The notes below the pieces were generated by a model, which was not told the DNA's origin, made no database searches, and saw nothing but the letters and a program-made list of their open reading frames with translations. The translations under genes and the position numbers were made by a program. A DNA stretch of 64,000 bases from Cedecea neteri (GTDB lineage Bacteria; Pseudomonadota; Gammaproteobacteria; Enterobacterales; Enterobacteriaceae): positions 4,526,001-4,590,000 of the forward strand of contig NZ_CP009458.1 of the NCBI RefSeq assembly GCF_000758305.1, given 5' to 3'. Below are positions 32,634 through 41,443 of the stretch, piece by piece; positions within the stretch are counted from its first letter, which is position 1; the number at the start of each line of letters is the position of its first letter.

Positions 32634-33101
32634 TCAACAGGTTTCGCCCGCCTTGCTGTTGGCCATCCCAATATGGGGGATGCCATCTTCGTCATACACT
32701 TCGGTGACCGGTTGGAAACCAAACTGGGCATAAAAAGCCTGCAAATGCGCCTGAGCGCCCAGGTAAATTGCACGGTCAGGCCACTGGCGCTGGCAGGCCG
32801 CAAGCGCCTGGGTCATGAGCTGTTGCCCAAGCTTTTCGCCGCGTACCGACGCATCGACAATAACCCGGCCAATCACCACCGGCTCCAGCTCGTTATCACT
32901 TTTAAGGATGCGGGCATAGGCAATCAGTTTGCCGTCCCGCCAGCCCAGGATATGGCGGTTCTCCCCCACCAAATCCTCGCCATCAACATCCAGATACGCA
33001 CAGCGCTGCTCGACAATAAAGACTTCGCAGCGCAGGGCCAAAAGAGCATAGAGATCGGTGGCGCTCAGTTCAGAATGGTGTAAATCCTGCCAGTTAAGCA
33101 T
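32634..33101 (-). CDS. elaA: GNAT family acetyltransferase ElaA
   Basis: ElaA is a GCN5-related N-acetyltransferase whose physiological substrate is not established. The 155-residue protein (E. coli 153) contains the acetyl-CoA binding segment VIVDASVRGEKLGQQLM (motif A) and the motif B-like AHLQAFYAQFGFQPV. The family N-terminus WQDLHHSELS is conserved, and the C-terminus is VYDEDGIPHIGMA. It lies upstream of elaB on the same strand. In E. coli the next gene is rbn (RNase BN), which is absent here. Confidence 0.93.
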   Translation of the reverse strand: MLNWQDLHHSELSATDLYALLALRCEVFIVEQRCAYLDVDGEDLVGENRHILGWRDGKLIAYARILKSDNELEPVVIGRVIVDASVRGEKLGQQLMTQALAACQRQWPDRAIYLGAQAHLQAFYAQFGFQPVTEVYDEDGIPHIGMANSKAGETC

Positions 33102-33137
33102 TGAAAAACTCCTTTTGATTCAGGCGCCACCTGCGGG

Positions 33138-33995
33138 TTACTGGTGCCGCTCAAGCAACTGTTTTAGCACAGTTTCCAGAGGCGTGGCACCTTTCACCGT
33201 GTCGCCGGTGAAATCAATCCAGCCTTCGTTAAAGCCGTCCAACATCCTCATGCGTGGGAGCGGGTTTTTCATGCCCTGAGCAAGGAAATCTGCCTCCCAG
33301 TTTTCACGCGGAACGGCTTTTACCGTTACCGGCCGCCCCAGAACTTGAGAGAACGCTTCGGCTGCCAGCTGCGGGCTGTAGCGCTGCGGGCCTTCCAGCT
33401 CCACAATGCGGGTTCCTGGTTCTGGCTGAGTCAATAATTCGGCGGCAAGCTGGCCAATATCGACGGTAGCAATCATCGGGATAACACGCTCCAGCGGCTG
33501 CAGATGGCTGTAGATAGTCCCGGTCTCTTTGGCACTTTCCACGTCCCAGAGGAAGTTCTCCATAAACCAGCCCGCGCGGAGGAACACGACGGAATCACAA
33601 ACATCCGTGAGCTCTTTTTCCATCAACCCCAGAGCATTCAGCAGGTTTGGCTGCGTGGCCTGCGCCCCAATGGTGGAAAGACAGACCACGTGCTGCGGGC
33701 GCACAGTAAGCAATGCATGTCTGATGGCCGCGATATGGGCTCTTGGTTCAGCCATATTCCCTGAAGGATCGAATACCGGCGGCAGCAGGATAAAGACCGC
33801 TTCGGCCCCAGTGAAAGCTTTTGCCAGCGCTTCGCCATCGTGCATTTCAGCCAGCGCAACACCTGCGCCCTGCTGTGCCCAGGGTTGTCCCTTAGCTTCA
33901 GAGCGGACGATGGCCCGAATCTCATGTCCTTGAGCAAGCAATGCTTCTGCCAGTGCGCCGCCAACTTGTCCGGTAATACCTGTAATTGCGAACAT
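33138..33995 (-). CDS. NmrA-like NAD(P)-binding oxidoreductase
   Basis: This 285-residue protein belongs to the NmrA/atypical short-chain dehydrogenase group, resembling QorB-type NAD(P)H:quinone oxidoreductases and NAD(P)-sensing regulators. The N-terminal Rossmann motif GITGQVGG (from residue 6) binds the dinucleotide; IRAIVRSEAKGQP is the usual cofactor-discriminating Arg region, and FLRAGWFMENFLWD fits the substrate-side motif. No canonical YxxxK catalytic pair is apparent. GGAG sits 7 bases before the ATG at 33995, which fixes the start; an upstream extension has no support. It is divergent from a LysR gene that probably controls it. The substrate is unknown. Confidence 0.82.
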   Translation of the reverse strand: MFAITGITGQVGGALAEALLAQGHEIRAIVRSEAKGQPWAQQGAGVALAEMHDGEALAKAFTGAEAVFILLPPVFDPSGNMAEPRAHIAAIRHALLTVRPQHVVCLSTIGAQATQPNLLNALGLMEKELTDVCDSVVFLRAGWFMENFLWDVESAKETGTIYSHLQPLERVIPMIATVDIGQLAAELLTQPEPGTRIVELEGPQRYSPQLAAEAFSQVLGRPVTVKAVPRENWEADFLAQGMKNPLPRMRMLDGFNEGWIDFTGDTVKGATPLETVLKQLLERHQ

Positions 33996-34053
33996 AATGT
34001 TTCTCCAGTTTGAGATCCCACCACAGGGTGTGGACGGCATTATGCGGATGCAG

Positions 34054-34078
34054 CTATGTTGTATCGATAGCACCATAG
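34054..34078. promoter_or_regulatory. candidate LysR-type operator between the divergent pair
   Basis: CTATG (34054-34058) and CATAG (34074-34078) form an inverted repeat around a central ATCGAT in the 113-bp divergent region. LysR regulators usually bind such interrupted dyads upstream of the gene they control. This reading rests on symmetry and position only. Confidence 0.35.
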
Positions 34079-34108
34079 ACAATTCACTGATGACTGCGGA
34101 GCACTAAT

Positions 34109-35011
34109 ATGATTTTCAACGATCGGACCTTTGATGGTCTGTCCGTTTTTACCGCCGTAGTGGAAAGCGGCACGTTTGCCGCCGCCGCGGAAGTGATCAA
34201 TATGTCCCCACCCGGGGTCAGCCGGGCAATTGCCAGACTGGAGAAACGCCTCGGTATCCGCCTTTTCGACCGCACCACCCGCGCGGTGGCATTAACCGTA
34301 GAAGGCAAAGAGTTTTACCGCCAGATCCTGCCGCTGCTGGCTGCGCTGGAGGACGTGACCAGTTCCGCATCGCTCTCAACGAAGGCTATTACCGGCAGAC
34401 TTCGGGTCAACATCGATCCGTTCTTCTCCAGCCTGATCCTGGGGCCGCAACTGGAAACGTTTATGTCCCGCTATCCCGATCTTGAACTGGATCTGGTAAC
34501 CAGCGATCGGCTGGGGGATATGATTGGCGATGGTTTCGATCTCGCCATTCGCTTTGGCGTGCCTCGGAATAGCACGCTGGTGGCTCGCAAGCTGCTGGAA
34601 ACGCGCATCATGACGGTTGCCACCCCCGCCTATCTGGCACGACACGGAAGGCCTGAAACACCGCAAGCGTTATTGGGGCATACCTGCATTCATTTCCGCG
34701 ATCCGGAAACCGGCAGGCCGTTTGAATGGGAGTTTCATCGCAAAGGAGAAGTGATCAAAGTCCCGGTCAGCGGACGCCTGACGCTGAATGATGCCCGTAC
34801 TTTGCACGAAGCCTGCCTGAGCGGGCACGCGATTGCCCAGATGATGACGTTTGGCTCCGGCGATTTGGTAAAGAAAGGACAGCTGGTAGATTTGTTTCCC
34901 GACTGGCCGGACGAGCGCTTCCCGCTTTATGCTTACTACCCTTCACGCATCAATCCCGCCGCACGCACCCGCTGTTTTCTGGATTTTATCCTTGAACTGG
35001 CCAAAAGCTAG
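34109..35011 (+). CDS. LysR family transcriptional regulator
   Basis: This is a 300-residue LysR-type regulator of unknown effector. The N-terminal winged helix-turn-helix reads FTAVVESGTFAAAAEVINMSPPGVSRAIARLEKRLGIRLFDRTTRAVALT. The C-terminal periplasmic-binding-like effector domain includes GRLRVNIDPFFSSLILGP and DLAIRFGVP. It resembles the LysR subgroup often encoded divergently from NmrA/quinone-oxidoreductase or SDR genes. GGAG precedes the ATG. The divergent arrangement suggests it regulates the NmrA-like gene and itself. It occupies the E. coli rbn-elaD region. Confidence 0.88.
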   Translation: MIFNDRTFDGLSVFTAVVESGTFAAAAEVINMSPPGVSRAIARLEKRLGIRLFDRTTRAVALTVEGKEFYRQILPLLAALEDVTSSASLSTKAITGRLRVNIDPFFSSLILGPQLETFMSRYPDLELDLVTSDRLGDMIGDGFDLAIRFGVPRNSTLVARKLLETRIMTVATPAYLARHGRPETPQALLGHTCIHFRDPETGRPFEWEFHRKGEVIKVPVSGRLTLNDARTLHEACLSGHAIAQMMTFGSGDLVKKGQLVDLFPDWPDERFPLYAYYPSRINPAARTRCFLDFILELAKS

Positions 35012-35019
35012 GCCCATAA

Positions 35020-35046
35020 AAAAACCGCCAGCAAGTGGCGGTTTTT
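35020..35046. terminator. bidirectional terminator between the LysR gene and nuoN
   Basis: Arms AAAAACCGCCA (35020-35030) and TGGCGGTTTTT (35036-35046) with a 5-base loop, giving T-runs in both directions between convergent genes. It ends the nuo operon. Confidence 0.92.
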
Positions 35047-35066
35047 GAACGGTTTTGTTAACCCGA

Positions 35067-36524
35067 TTACATCAGCGGCTGCGCTAACTGCACCAGGCTG
35101 ATAAGCGGCTGCGGATAAACACCCAGCAGCAGCACCAACAGGGCGGAGATCAGCACCACCACGCCGCCCGCAGTCAGCGCCCAGTTAGATGGGGTGTCGC
35201 GGTTAAGCTGCTGAGGCGCACTCAGATACAGGCTCACGGTCACACGCAGGTAGTAGTACAGGCCGATGGCGCTGCCCAGAACCACTGCGCCGGTCAGCCA
35301 CCACAGGTGAGCCTGAACGCCCACGGCAATGATGTAGAACTTACCAATGAAGCCCAGGGTCATTGGGATACCCGCCAGGGAAAGCATCATCACGGTCATC
35401 ACCGCAGAAAGCACCGGCTTGTGCCAGAACAGACCACGGTAGGAGAACAGCGAGTCGGCATCCGGGCCACGATACGGGCTGGACATCAGGCTAACTACGC
35501 CGAACGCGCCCAGGCTGCTGAACAGGTAAGCGGCCAGATAAACCCCTACCGCTTCCATCGACATGTTACCGGTTTGCAGCGCAATCAGCGCCACCAGCAG
35601 GTAGCCAAGGTGAGCGATTGACGAATAACCCAGCAGACGCTTGATGTTGGACTGGTTCAGCGCCATCAGGTTACCGAACAGGATTGACGCGAAGGCGATA
35701 ATTCCCAGCACGACGCGTACTGCTTCGCTGTTACCCACTGGTGCGTAGAGGAACAGACGCATCACCACGCCAAAGATAGCGATTTTGCTGGCGGTTGCCA
35801 GGAAGGTGGAAACCGGAGCAGGTGCGCCCTGGTATACGTCTGGCGTCCACAGGTGGAACGGCACCAGAGAGAGCTTGAAGCCAAGACCAACAATCATCAG
35901 GCCCAGACCCGCCAACAGCAGAGGTTCGTGCAGCATGTTATCCGCCAGGCTCTTGCCGAGGCTAACAAACGACAGGCTACCGGAATCAGCGTATACCAGC
36001 GCCATACCGAACAGCAGGAAGGACGAAGCCGCCGCTGACAGAATGGTGTACTTGATGCTTGCTTCCAAAGAACGCTTCTGGCGGAAGGCGTAGCCAACCA
36101 GGCCGAACAGCGGCAGAGAGATCAGCTCAATGCCGAGGAACAGCGCCGCGAGGTGGTTCGCATTAGCCAGCAGAATACCGCCCAGGGCAGCAATCAGAAC
36201 CAGCAGATAGAACTCTTCGCGGTTGTCGGTATAGCCCTGCAGCCACGGATAAGCAAAGGTACAGGTTGCCAGGCTCGCCAGCAGCACCAGCCCGGTGTAA
36301 AGCATGGCGTAGCCGTCAACGCGCATCAGTGGGGTGACATCCATCGCCCCTGCCTGACCGACAAACCACAGTGAAATCAGCGCGGCGTTAAGGCCGATAA
36401 CCGACAGCGTAGCATTCAGAAAATGGTCGCGTCGCCACGCAATGGAGAGCATCACAACCACCACCGTCAATCCGACGATCAACAGCGGTAGCAGCGCGAT
36501 CAAATGTTGAGGAGTTATTGTCAT
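35067..36524 (-). CDS. nuoN: NADH-quinone oxidoreductase subunit N
   Basis: NuoN is one of three antiporter-like proton-pumping membrane subunits of respiratory complex I. The 485-residue protein (E. coli 485) has about 14 hydrophobic helices. The central antiporter-family core includes a lysine-bearing segment (AGLGLMIVGLGFKLSLVPFHLWTPDVYQGAP) and LNQSNIKRLLGYSSIAHLGY. It is the last gene of the operon, followed by a terminator, and starts 6 bp after nuoM. Confidence 0.98.
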   Translation of the reverse strand: MTITPQHLIALLPLLIVGLTVVVVMLSIAWRRDHFLNATLSVIGLNAALISLWFVGQAGAMDVTPLMRVDGYAMLYTGLVLLASLATCTFAYPWLQGYTDNREEFYLLVLIAALGGILLANANHLAALFLGIELISLPLFGLVGYAFRQKRSLEASIKYTILSAAASSFLLFGMALVYADSGSLSFVSLGKSLADNMLHEPLLLAGLGLMIVGLGFKLSLVPFHLWTPDVYQGAPAPVSTFLATASKIAIFGVVMRLFLYAPVGNSEAVRVVLGIIAFASILFGNLMALNQSNIKRLLGYSSIAHLGYLLVALIALQTGNMSMEAVGVYLAAYLFSSLGAFGVVSLMSSPYRGPDADSLFSYRGLFWHKPVLSAVMTVMMLSLAGIPMTLGFIGKFYIIAVGVQAHLWWLTGAVVLGSAIGLYYYLRVTVSLYLSAPQQLNRDTPSNWALTAGGVVVLISALLVLLLGVYPQPLISLVQLAQPLM

Positions 36525-36530
36525 GGCGAA

Positions 36531-38060
36531 TTACGGCCTTGTAGTAGAAAGTGAACTGGTAAACCACTGCTGAATATTGCTCATCGCAGAATGCGAGGTA
36601 TCCAGAATCGGCTGCGGGAAGAAGCCCAGCAGAACTAACAGCACCACCAGCAACAGAATGATAAAGAACTCGCGCATGGACATGCCAGGCAGTTGTTTAT
36701 CGCTGATTTCGCTCTTAGCTTTCCCGAAGTAAGCACGGTGCAGCATCGCCAGGGAGTAAACAGAGGCAAAGACCAGACCGAAGGTTGAAATCACGGTAAT
36801 GACCGGCACAACGTGGAAGCTGCCGAACAGGATCATGAATTCACCGACGAAGTTACCGGTCCCTGGCATACCCAGCGTGGCAACAGCGAAGAACATCGAC
36901 AGACCCGGCAGCCATTTAATTTTGTTCCACAGGCCGCCCATCATGCGCATGTCACGCGTGTGCAGACGCTCATAAAGCTGACCGCAGATGATGAACATAC
37001 CCGCTGCGGACAGACCGTGAGCGATCATCTGAATCACCGCGCCCTGGTAAGCCAGCTGGTTGCCGGTGTAGATAGCAATCAGCACGAAGCCCATGTGGGA
37101 AACGGAGGTATAAGCAATCAGGCGTTTAATGTCGGTCTGTGCAAAGGCCATCCACGCGCCGTAGAAGATGCCGATGACACCCAGCCACATGGCGATTGGT
37201 GCAAACTCAGCGGACGCTTCAGGGAACAGCGGCAAAGAGAAACGCAGCAGGCCGTAGGCCGCGGTTTTCAGCAAGATACCCGCGAGGTCAACGGAACCCG
37301 CCGTTGGTGCCTGGGAGTGCGCATCCGGCAGCCAACCGTGAAGAGGAACCACCGGCATTTTTACCGCGAAAGCGATAAAGAAGCCCAGCATCAGCAGCCA
37401 CTGTACGCCGTGGGACATAGGCGTTTTCAGCAGCAGCTCATAGTTGAAGGTCCATACGCCGGTCGCATTGTAGTGCACAAACACCAGACCCAGGATAGCA
37501 ATCAACATCACCAGGCCGCTTGCCTGGGTATAGATGAAGAACTTGGTTGCAGCGGTAATACGCGTCTTCCCGTCGGAGGCTTTGTGGCCCCACAGCGCAA
37601 TCAGGAAGTACATCGGCACCAGCATCATTTCCCAGAAGAAGAAGAACAGGAACATGTCGATGGCAAGGAACACACCGATAACGCCACCGAGGATCCACAT
37701 CAGGTTGAGGTGGAAGAAGCCCTGATATTTTTCGATTTCATTCCAGGAACAGAGTACCGCCAGCACGCCGAGCAGGCCGGTCAGTACCACCATCAGCAGC
37801 GACAGACCGTCGAGCGCCAGGTGAATATTAATGCCAAAACGTGGGATCCATTTCAGAATGAATTCTGACTGCCACTGCGGCAAACCCGCCGACTGCGTCA
37901 GAGAATAGCCACCCTGCAACCACAATTGCAGAGACAGTGCCAGTGTCAGCCCCATGGTGATCAGCGCAATCCAGCGTGGCACTTTCACGCCGAAGCGTTC
38001 GGTCTGCCAGCAGAAGAAGCCGCCGATAAAGGGGATTAGTATTAGCCAGGGTAATAGCAT
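36531..38060 (-). CDS. nuoM: NADH-quinone oxidoreductase subunit M
   Basis: NuoM is an antiporter-like proton-pumping subunit of complex I, between NuoL and NuoN in the membrane arm. Length is 509 residues as in E. coli, with about 14 membrane helices. Conserved pump motifs include FFFWEMMLVPMYFLIALWG (the key Glu) and FFIAFAVKMPVVPLHGWLPDAHSQAPTAGS (the key Lys), plus AQTDIKRLIAYTSVSHMGF. A 121-bp gap carrying a palindrome separates it from nuoL, unusual in this otherwise overlapping operon. Confidence 0.98.
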   Translation of the reverse strand: MLLPWLILIPFIGGFFCWQTERFGVKVPRWIALITMGLTLALSLQLWLQGGYSLTQSAGLPQWQSEFILKWIPRFGINIHLALDGLSLLMVVLTGLLGVLAVLCSWNEIEKYQGFFHLNLMWILGGVIGVFLAIDMFLFFFFWEMMLVPMYFLIALWGHKASDGKTRITAATKFFIYTQASGLVMLIAILGLVFVHYNATGVWTFNYELLLKTPMSHGVQWLLMLGFFIAFAVKMPVVPLHGWLPDAHSQAPTAGSVDLAGILLKTAAYGLLRFSLPLFPEASAEFAPIAMWLGVIGIFYGAWMAFAQTDIKRLIAYTSVSHMGFVLIAIYTGNQLAYQGAVIQMIAHGLSAAGMFIICGQLYERLHTRDMRMMGGLWNKIKWLPGLSMFFAVATLGMPGTGNFVGEFMILFGSFHVVPVITVISTFGLVFASVYSLAMLHRAYFGKAKSEISDKQLPGMSMREFFIILLLVVLLVLLGFFPQPILDTSHSAMSNIQQWFTSSLSTTRP

Positions 38061-38104
38061 GGCGTTTGAGTCCCTAAGTCAAAATAATTCTTAAACATCG
38101 CTCA

Positions 38105-38173
38105 CTTCCCAGCGCCAGAGGAGGTTTTATACCTCGCTCCGACCCTCTCTCTCGCGAGAGAGGGGGATGGAAG
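38105..38173. repeat. palindromic element in the nuoL-nuoM gap
   Basis: A 16-bp perfect palindrome CTCTCTCGCGAGAGAG (38147-38162) lies inside imperfect CCCTCTC/GAGGGGG arms. A smaller GAGGT-TTTAT-ACCTC hairpin (38121-38135) precedes it, and CTTCC/GGAAG form an outer pair. The nested plan resembles the elements at 13332 and 45213, though the sequence is more diverged. Confidence 0.7.
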
Positions 38174-38181
38174 AAATCCTG

Positions 38182-40023
38182 TTAACGCAGAACCAGAAGC
38201 AGGCCGAGAACCACAACGGCACCGATGCTCATGGACGCAACATACCAGCGCAGGTAACCGTTCTCGCTCACCAGCAGACCGCGGCCTGCGAAGCGGGAGA
38301 GAATTGCCGGAATGTTCATCAAAGCATTCAGCGGGTCACGGCGCAGCAGCCACGCAATACCGAGGAACGGCTTGACGAAAATCATGTCGTACAGCCAGTC
38401 GAAGCCCCAGGCATTGAACCACCAGGTACCGAAGAAACGCCCCAGTGCGCTGTTCGCAAGCGATGTCACCAGAGTACGTTTGCCCAGCCACAGGAAGGCG
38501 GCAATCAGGATACCGGCAATGGCGACGACGCCGGAGATGATCTCCAGGGTCAGCACGCTGCCGTGCGCAAGTTCAGTGGTTTCCGGCAGGACGCCGCGCA
38601 GCGGTGGCACAATCATTGCGCCAACGAAGGTGGACAGCACCAGCAGAACAACCAGCGGCAGGTGGTGGGTAATCCCCTTCCCTGCGTGAGCGTGAATTTT
38701 TTCTTCACCGTGGAACGTAATGAAAATCATGCGGAAGGTGTAGAGCGAGGTCATAAACGCCCCGACCAGGCCCGCAACCATCAGGTTGATGTGGCCGTTC
38801 GCCATCGCACCGGCAAGAATTTCATCTTTACTGAAGAAGCCTGCGGTAATCAGCGGCAGAGCGGACAGCGCCGCGCCCCCAACCAGGAAGCAGACATATA
38901 CCAGCGGAATGGACTTACGAAGACCACCCATTTTGAAGATATTTTGTTCGTGATGGCACGCCAGAATCACCGAACCGGATGACAGGAACAGCAGCGCTTT
39001 AAAGAACGCGTGGGTCATCAGGTGGAAGATTGCCGCATCCCACGCCTGCACGCCCAGCGCCAGGAACATGTAGCCAATCTGGCTCATGGTGGAGTAAGCG
39101 AGTACGCGTTTGATGTCAGTCTGTACCAGCGCGGCAAAGCCTGCCAGCACCAGCGTAACGGCACCAACGATACCGACCAGATGCAGAATTTCCGGGGTCA
39201 TCAGGAACAGACCATGGGTACGGGCAATCAGATAGACGCCCGCGGTAACCATGGTGGCCGCGTGAATCAGCGCAGAAACCGGGGTTGGACCCGCCATCGC
39301 ATCCGCAAGCCATGTTTGCAGCGGAAGCTGTGCAGATTTACCGACCGCACCGCCTAACAGCATCAGGGTTGCCCAGGTCAGCATCTGGTTACCGGCAGCG
39401 AAGTGCTGCGGTGCCAGCTCGACCATTTCGCGGAAGTTCAGCGTGCCCAGTTCGTTGTAGAGGATGAACAGGCCGAAGGCCAGGAACACGTCCCCAACAC
39501 GAGTCACCACGAACGCTTTCATTGCCGCCGCGTTGTTCTTCGGATCGGTGTAATAGAAGCCGATCAGCAGGTAAGAACAGAGGCCCACACCTTCCCAACC
39601 GAGGTACATCAACAGCAGGTTGTCGGCAAGGACCAGAACCACCATGCTGGCGATGAACAGGTTGGTGTAGGCGAAGAAGCGGGAGTAACCCTCTTCACCG
39701 CGCATGTACCAGGAAGCGAACATGTGGATCAGGAAGCCGACGCCAGTAACCACAGAAAGCATGGTCAGGGACAGGCCGTCCAGCACCAGGTTGAAGCCGA
39801 TGTTAAAATCACCGACCGCCATCCAGGTCCACAGCGGCTGAGTGAACGCCTGCTGCCCGTTGTTAAAGAAATCAACCCCGGCAATGGCGGTGACAACCGC
39901 CGCCAGACCTACAGAGCCCATCCCGATGGTGGCAGATAGGTTTTCTGACCAGCGGCCGCGGGAAAATGCCAACAGTAAAAAGCCAATCAATGGCAGAACA
40001 ATGGTTAACCAGAGAAGGTTCAT
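38182..40023 (-). CDS. nuoL: NADH-quinone oxidoreductase subunit L
   Basis: NuoL is the distal antiporter-like subunit of complex I, with the long lateral helix that braces the membrane arm. The 613-residue protein (E. coli 613) contains the pump core (LMYLGWEGVGLCSYLLIGFYY and LLGGAVGKSAQLPLQTWLADAMAGPTPVSALIHAATMVTAG) and ALVQTDIKRVLAYSTMSQIGYM. The C-terminal extension includes the amphipathic lateral helix. It overlaps nuoK by 4 bp. Confidence 0.98.
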   Translation of the reverse strand: MNLLWLTIVLPLIGFLLLAFSRGRWSENLSATIGMGSVGLAAVVTAIAGVDFFNNGQQAFTQPLWTWMAVGDFNIGFNLVLDGLSLTMLSVVTGVGFLIHMFASWYMRGEEGYSRFFAYTNLFIASMVVLVLADNLLLMYLGWEGVGLCSYLLIGFYYTDPKNNAAAMKAFVVTRVGDVFLAFGLFILYNELGTLNFREMVELAPQHFAAGNQMLTWATLMLLGGAVGKSAQLPLQTWLADAMAGPTPVSALIHAATMVTAGVYLIARTHGLFLMTPEILHLVGIVGAVTLVLAGFAALVQTDIKRVLAYSTMSQIGYMFLALGVQAWDAAIFHLMTHAFFKALLFLSSGSVILACHHEQNIFKMGGLRKSIPLVYVCFLVGGAALSALPLITAGFFSKDEILAGAMANGHINLMVAGLVGAFMTSLYTFRMIFITFHGEEKIHAHAGKGITHHLPLVVLLVLSTFVGAMIVPPLRGVLPETTELAHGSVLTLEIISGVVAIAGILIAAFLWLGKRTLVTSLANSALGRFFGTWWFNAWGFDWLYDMIFVKPFLGIAWLLRRDPLNALMNIPAILSRFAGRGLLVSENGYLRWYVASMSIGAVVVLGLLLVLR

Positions 40024-40322
40024 CCACGCATCTCACTTACTGAATCGATATTCAGATTCTGGCGACGACGATGGAGCTGCAGTAACAGCGCGAGGCCAAT
40101 ACTGGCTTCGGCAGCAGCTAAGCTAATCGCGAGTATATACATCACCTGACCGTCAGCCTGGCCCCAGTAGCTGCCGGCAACCACGAAGGCCAGCGCGGCG
40201 GCATTAATCATCACTTCCAGGCTGATCAGCATGAACAGCAGGTTGCGACGGATGACCAGACCGGTCAGTCCCAGCACGAACAGAATGGCGGCGAGGATCA
40301 GTCCATGTTGCAGCGGGATCAT
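40020..40322 (-). CDS. nuoK: NADH-quinone oxidoreductase subunit K
   Basis: NuoK is a small three-helix membrane subunit of complex I related to MrpC. It has 100 residues, as in E. coli, with the two buried proton-path glutamates Glu36 (LISLEVMIN) and Glu72 (LAAAEASIGLAL). It overlaps nuoL and nuoJ by 4 bp each (ATGA type), so translation of the three genes is coupled. Confidence 0.98.
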   Translation of the reverse strand: MIPLQHGLILAAILFVLGLTGLVIRRNLLFMLISLEVMINAAALAFVVAGSYWGQADGQVMYILAISLAAAEASIGLALLLQLHRRRQNLNIDSVSEMRG

Positions 40323-40876
40323 ACGTTCTCCTCCGTTTTTCTTCTCACGGCCATGTCAGCAGGGCGATTGCTCAACACCTCACCGGCACGGTCTTCACGA
40401 CCCAGGTGGAACGCAACGACCAGGCCCGCCAGCAGCAGCATGGAGGCCAGCTCCACCGCCAGAACGTAAGGCCCGAACAGCGCGATACCGACCTGCTTAG
40501 CATCGATGGAAGTGCCATCAATACCCTGGTCGTTAACGGTGCGGATGGCGTAAATCAGAACCACCAACAGAACTGCAGACAGGACGCCAGGCCCGATCCA
40601 CAGTTGCGGCTTCAGCCACTCGCGCTCCTGCTGCTGAACCGCGTTACCGAGGTTAAGCATCATCACCACGAAGACGAACAGCACCATGATAGCCCCGGCG
40701 TACACGATGATCTCCAGCGCACCGGCGAAGTATGCCCCGAGGGAGAAAAACACCCCGGAGATCGCCAGCAGCGAGATGATCAGGTACAGCAGCGCATGCA
40801 CCGGATTGGTGTGAGTAATCGTCCGAAGGGTCGTCAGGACGGCCACAATGGCGCAGATATAAAAAGCGAATTCCAT
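40319..40876 (-). CDS. nuoJ: NADH-quinone oxidoreductase subunit J
   Basis: NuoJ is a five-helix membrane subunit of complex I near the quinone-coupling region. The 185-residue protein (E. coli 184) has the conserved third-helix segment ALEIIVYAGAIMVLFVFVVMMLNLG, which contains the pi-bulge and Tyr of the family. The charged C-terminus (REDRAGEVLSNRPADMAVRRKTEENV) is cytoplasmic. It lies between nuoI (10-bp gap) and nuoK (4-bp overlap). Confidence 0.98.
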   Translation of the reverse strand: MEFAFYICAIVAVLTTLRTITHTNPVHALLYLIISLLAISGVFFSLGAYFAGALEIIVYAGAIMVLFVFVVMMLNLGNAVQQQEREWLKPQLWIGPGVLSAVLLVVLIYAIRTVNDQGIDGTSIDAKQVGIALFGPYVLAVELASMLLLAGLVVAFHLGREDRAGEVLSNRPADMAVRRKTEENV

Positions 40877-40886
40877 TCCTGACTCC

Positions 40887-41429
40887 TTAAGGTAACAGGC
40901 CTTTGACGTCGATAGGCTTGGCTTCGTTTTCCGCTTCGCCCTTATCTTTGCCGTCGATTGCCATACCTGCCATCCGGTAGAAGTTATATTCCGGGTATTT
41001 GCCCGGACCGGAGATCAGCAGATCCTCTTTCTCGTACACCAGATCCTGGCGCTTGTACTCACCCAGTTCGAAGTCCGGGGTAAGCTGAATCGCGGTGGTT
41101 GGGCACGCTTCTTCACACAGGCCACAGAAGATGCAGCGTGAGAAGTTGATGCGGAAGAACTCCGGATACCAACGACCGTCTTTCATCTCGGCTTTCTGCA
41201 GAGAAATACAGCCTACCGGGCAGGCTACCGCACACAGGTTACAGGCAACGCAGCGCTCTTCACCGTCCGGGTCGCGCGTCAGTACGATACGGCCACGGTA
41301 GCGCGGCGGCAGATACACTGGTTCTTCCGGATACATGCGGGTTTCGCGTTTGGCGAAAGCGTGCATGCCGATCATCCAGATACTGCGTACCTGGGTGCCG
41401 AAACCAACCACTAACTCTTTCAATGTCAT
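40887..41429 (-). CDS. nuoI: NADH-quinone oxidoreductase subunit I
   Basis: NuoI is the TYKY-type subunit holding the two [4Fe-4S] clusters N6a and N6b that hand electrons toward N2. The 180-residue protein has cysteines 60, 63, 66, 70 (CVACNLCAVACP) and 99, 102, 105, 109 (CIFCGLCEEACP), the full ligand set. The start at 41429 gives MTLKELVVGFG as in E. coli; an in-frame extension to 41510 runs back through the 14-bp gap into nuoH and is not supported. Confidence 0.98.
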   Translation of the reverse strand: MTLKELVVGFGTQVRSIWMIGMHAFAKRETRMYPEEPVYLPPRYRGRIVLTRDPDGEERCVACNLCAVACPVGCISLQKAEMKDGRWYPEFFRINFSRCIFCGLCEEACPTTAIQLTPDFELGEYKRQDLVYEKEDLLISGPGKYPEYNFYRMAGMAIDGKDKGEAENEAKPIDVKGLLP

Positions 41430-41443
41430 GGTTTTTTCACCCC

